A stretch of 6,222 nt of DNA, taken from NCBI GenBank assembly GCA_016208345.1, contig JACQYG010000153.1, positions 1 through 6,222 of the forward strand, written 5' to 3'. How positions within the stretch are numbered: position 1 is the first letter of the stretch; each line of letters opens with the position of its first letter. A program made the position numbers and the translations under genes. Of this stretch, positions 5,562 through 6,222 are shown piece by piece. A model generated the notes under the pieces. The model had not been told where the DNA came from, did no database searches, and was given only the letters and a program-made list of their open reading frames with translations. The stretch comes from Chloroflexota bacterium (GTDB taxonomy: Bacteria; Chloroflexota; DTOL01; JACQYG01).

Positions 5562-6222
5562 CTACCTCACGTCAATCTCCACGTGGGCTGTCATCCCCCA
5601 GCGCAGCAATGGGTCCAGCCCCTCTACTTCGATGGTCACCGTGTAATTGGTGCCCCCCTGCATTTGCGTGGCGATGAGGGCGATGTTGATCACCTTGCCC
5701 TTGAAGGTCTTTCCAGGCAGGGCCTCGAAGGTCACGGCCACCGGCTGGCCGACCTTGACCCGGGCGACGGCCGTCTCGCTGAGGTCGTCGGTCTCCACCC
5801 GCAGGTGGGACAGGTCGCCCAGGGCGACCACGGGCACGCCGGGGGCGCCCGATTCCCCCTCGTTCACGGACACCGAGGCCACGGTGCCGGCGAAGGGGGC
5901 GAGGAGAGTGGCGCTCTCCAGGGCGGCGTGGGCCTCCTGGTACGCGGCGGCCGCCTGGTCGGCCCGGCCCTGGGCAGCGGCGATCTCCTCCGGTCGCGCC
6001 CCGGCCTTCACCCGATCGAGTTGGGCCTGGGCGGCGGCCAGGTTGGCCTCGGCGATGCGCAACTCCTCGGGTGTGGCCCCACCCAGCACCTGCTCATAGC
6101 GGGCCTTGGCCGTCTCGAAGTCCAGGGTCGCCAGTTGCAGGGCCCGACTCTGGGGCGTGGCTCCCTTCCCCGGCATCCAGCCAATCCGGTCATAATCGGC
6201 CTGGGCGTCCTGCAGGGCCGCC
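5562..6222 (-). CDS. HlyD/MacA-like periplasmic adaptor (membrane fusion) protein, N-terminus missing
   Basis: The frame runs from the window edge to TAG 5564-5562, giving about 219 C-terminal residues; the start lies beyond 6222. The first ~115 residues are an Ala/Gln/Glu-rich alpha-helical hairpin (coiled coil), with helices around TAKARYEQVLGGATPEELR and AEANLAAAQAQLDRVKAGA. Then comes the returning lipoyl half, LLAPFAGTVASVSVNEGE, and a beta-barrel segment ending with a GMTAHVEIDV strand, typical of HlyD_3/MacA-type adaptors. Such proteins link an inner-membrane ABC pump to the outside, or in monoderms form an extracytoplasmic ring. It directly precedes the ABC ATPase gene on the same strand, so the two form an export-type operon with a permease probably upstream. 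The internal ATG at 6176 is not the start, because the adaptor frame continues through it. Confidence 0.92.
   Translation of the reverse strand, partial: AALQDAQADYDRIGWMPGKGATPQSRALQLATLDFETAKARYEQVLGGATPEELRIAEANLAAAQAQLDRVKAGARPEEIAAAQGRADQAAAAYQEAHAALESATLLAPFAGTVASVSVNEGESGAPGVPVVALGDLSHLRVETDDLSETAVARVKVGQPVAVTFEALPGKTFKGKVINIALIATQMQGGTNYTVTIEVEGLDPLLRWGMTAHVEIDVR

Noticed and set aside
5147..5677. 176-codon plus-strand frame opposite the ABC ATPase and adaptor genes
   Set aside because: It spans the junction of two well-supported minus-strand genes and has no recognisable domain.

Overview
The window is GC-rich (about two-thirds GC by eye) except for the first ~350 bases, which are about 38% GC. 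Gene content, the short intergenic gaps and the style of the MoaA, MOSC and sigma-factor proteins suggest an anaerobic or facultative bacterium, possibly a Chloroflexota/Anaerolineae-like or deep Firmicutes-like lineage from a metagenome. This lineage guess is inference from memory, not a search result.

Left end (1-954, + strand): the C-terminal half of a Memo-family protein (AmmeMemoRadiSam system protein B), followed by a complete AMMECR1-domain protein (system protein A). The Memo gene is a composition mosaic: AT-rich up to about 350, then abruptly GC-rich inside a conserved motif.

Middle (955-3297, + strand): a self-contained molybdenum-cofactor operon. It has a good sigma-70 promoter (-35 TTGACT, 17-nt spacer, -10 TATATT) and a ~150-nt structured leader. 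The leader is closed by a perfect 7-bp stem and contains an 11-nt-type tetraloop receptor and a GAAA-capped hairpin. A strong intrinsic terminator follows, then three genes: a 136-aa protein built of two Cys-containing repeats ending in CQLGxF (no family I can name), moaA and moaC. MoaA and MoaC convert GTP to cyclic pyranopterin monophosphate, the first step of Moco synthesis. The leader is best read as a Moco-type riboswitch or close relative acting by transcription attenuation.

Right of this (3294-4283, - strand) lies a one-gene fusion of an ECF-like sigma factor to a zinc-finger anti-sigma-like segment and a C-terminal membrane helix. It is convergent with moaC, overlaps it by 4 bp, and has its own promoter. 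Divergent from it is a stand-alone MOSC-domain protein (4433-4885, + strand), another protein of the Moco/sulfur-transfer world.

Right end (4931-6222, - strand): an efflux-type gene pair, a HlyD/MacA-like adaptor (cut by the window edge) followed by a LolD/MacB-type ABC ATPase. The ATPase has lost about 70 residues in frame, including Walker A and the Q-loop, while keeping the signature motif, Walker B and H-loop.

The strongest candidates for something undescribed are the CQLGxF double-repeat protein under a riboswitch-like leader, the single-chain sigma/anti-sigma protein, and the Walker-A-less ATPase.
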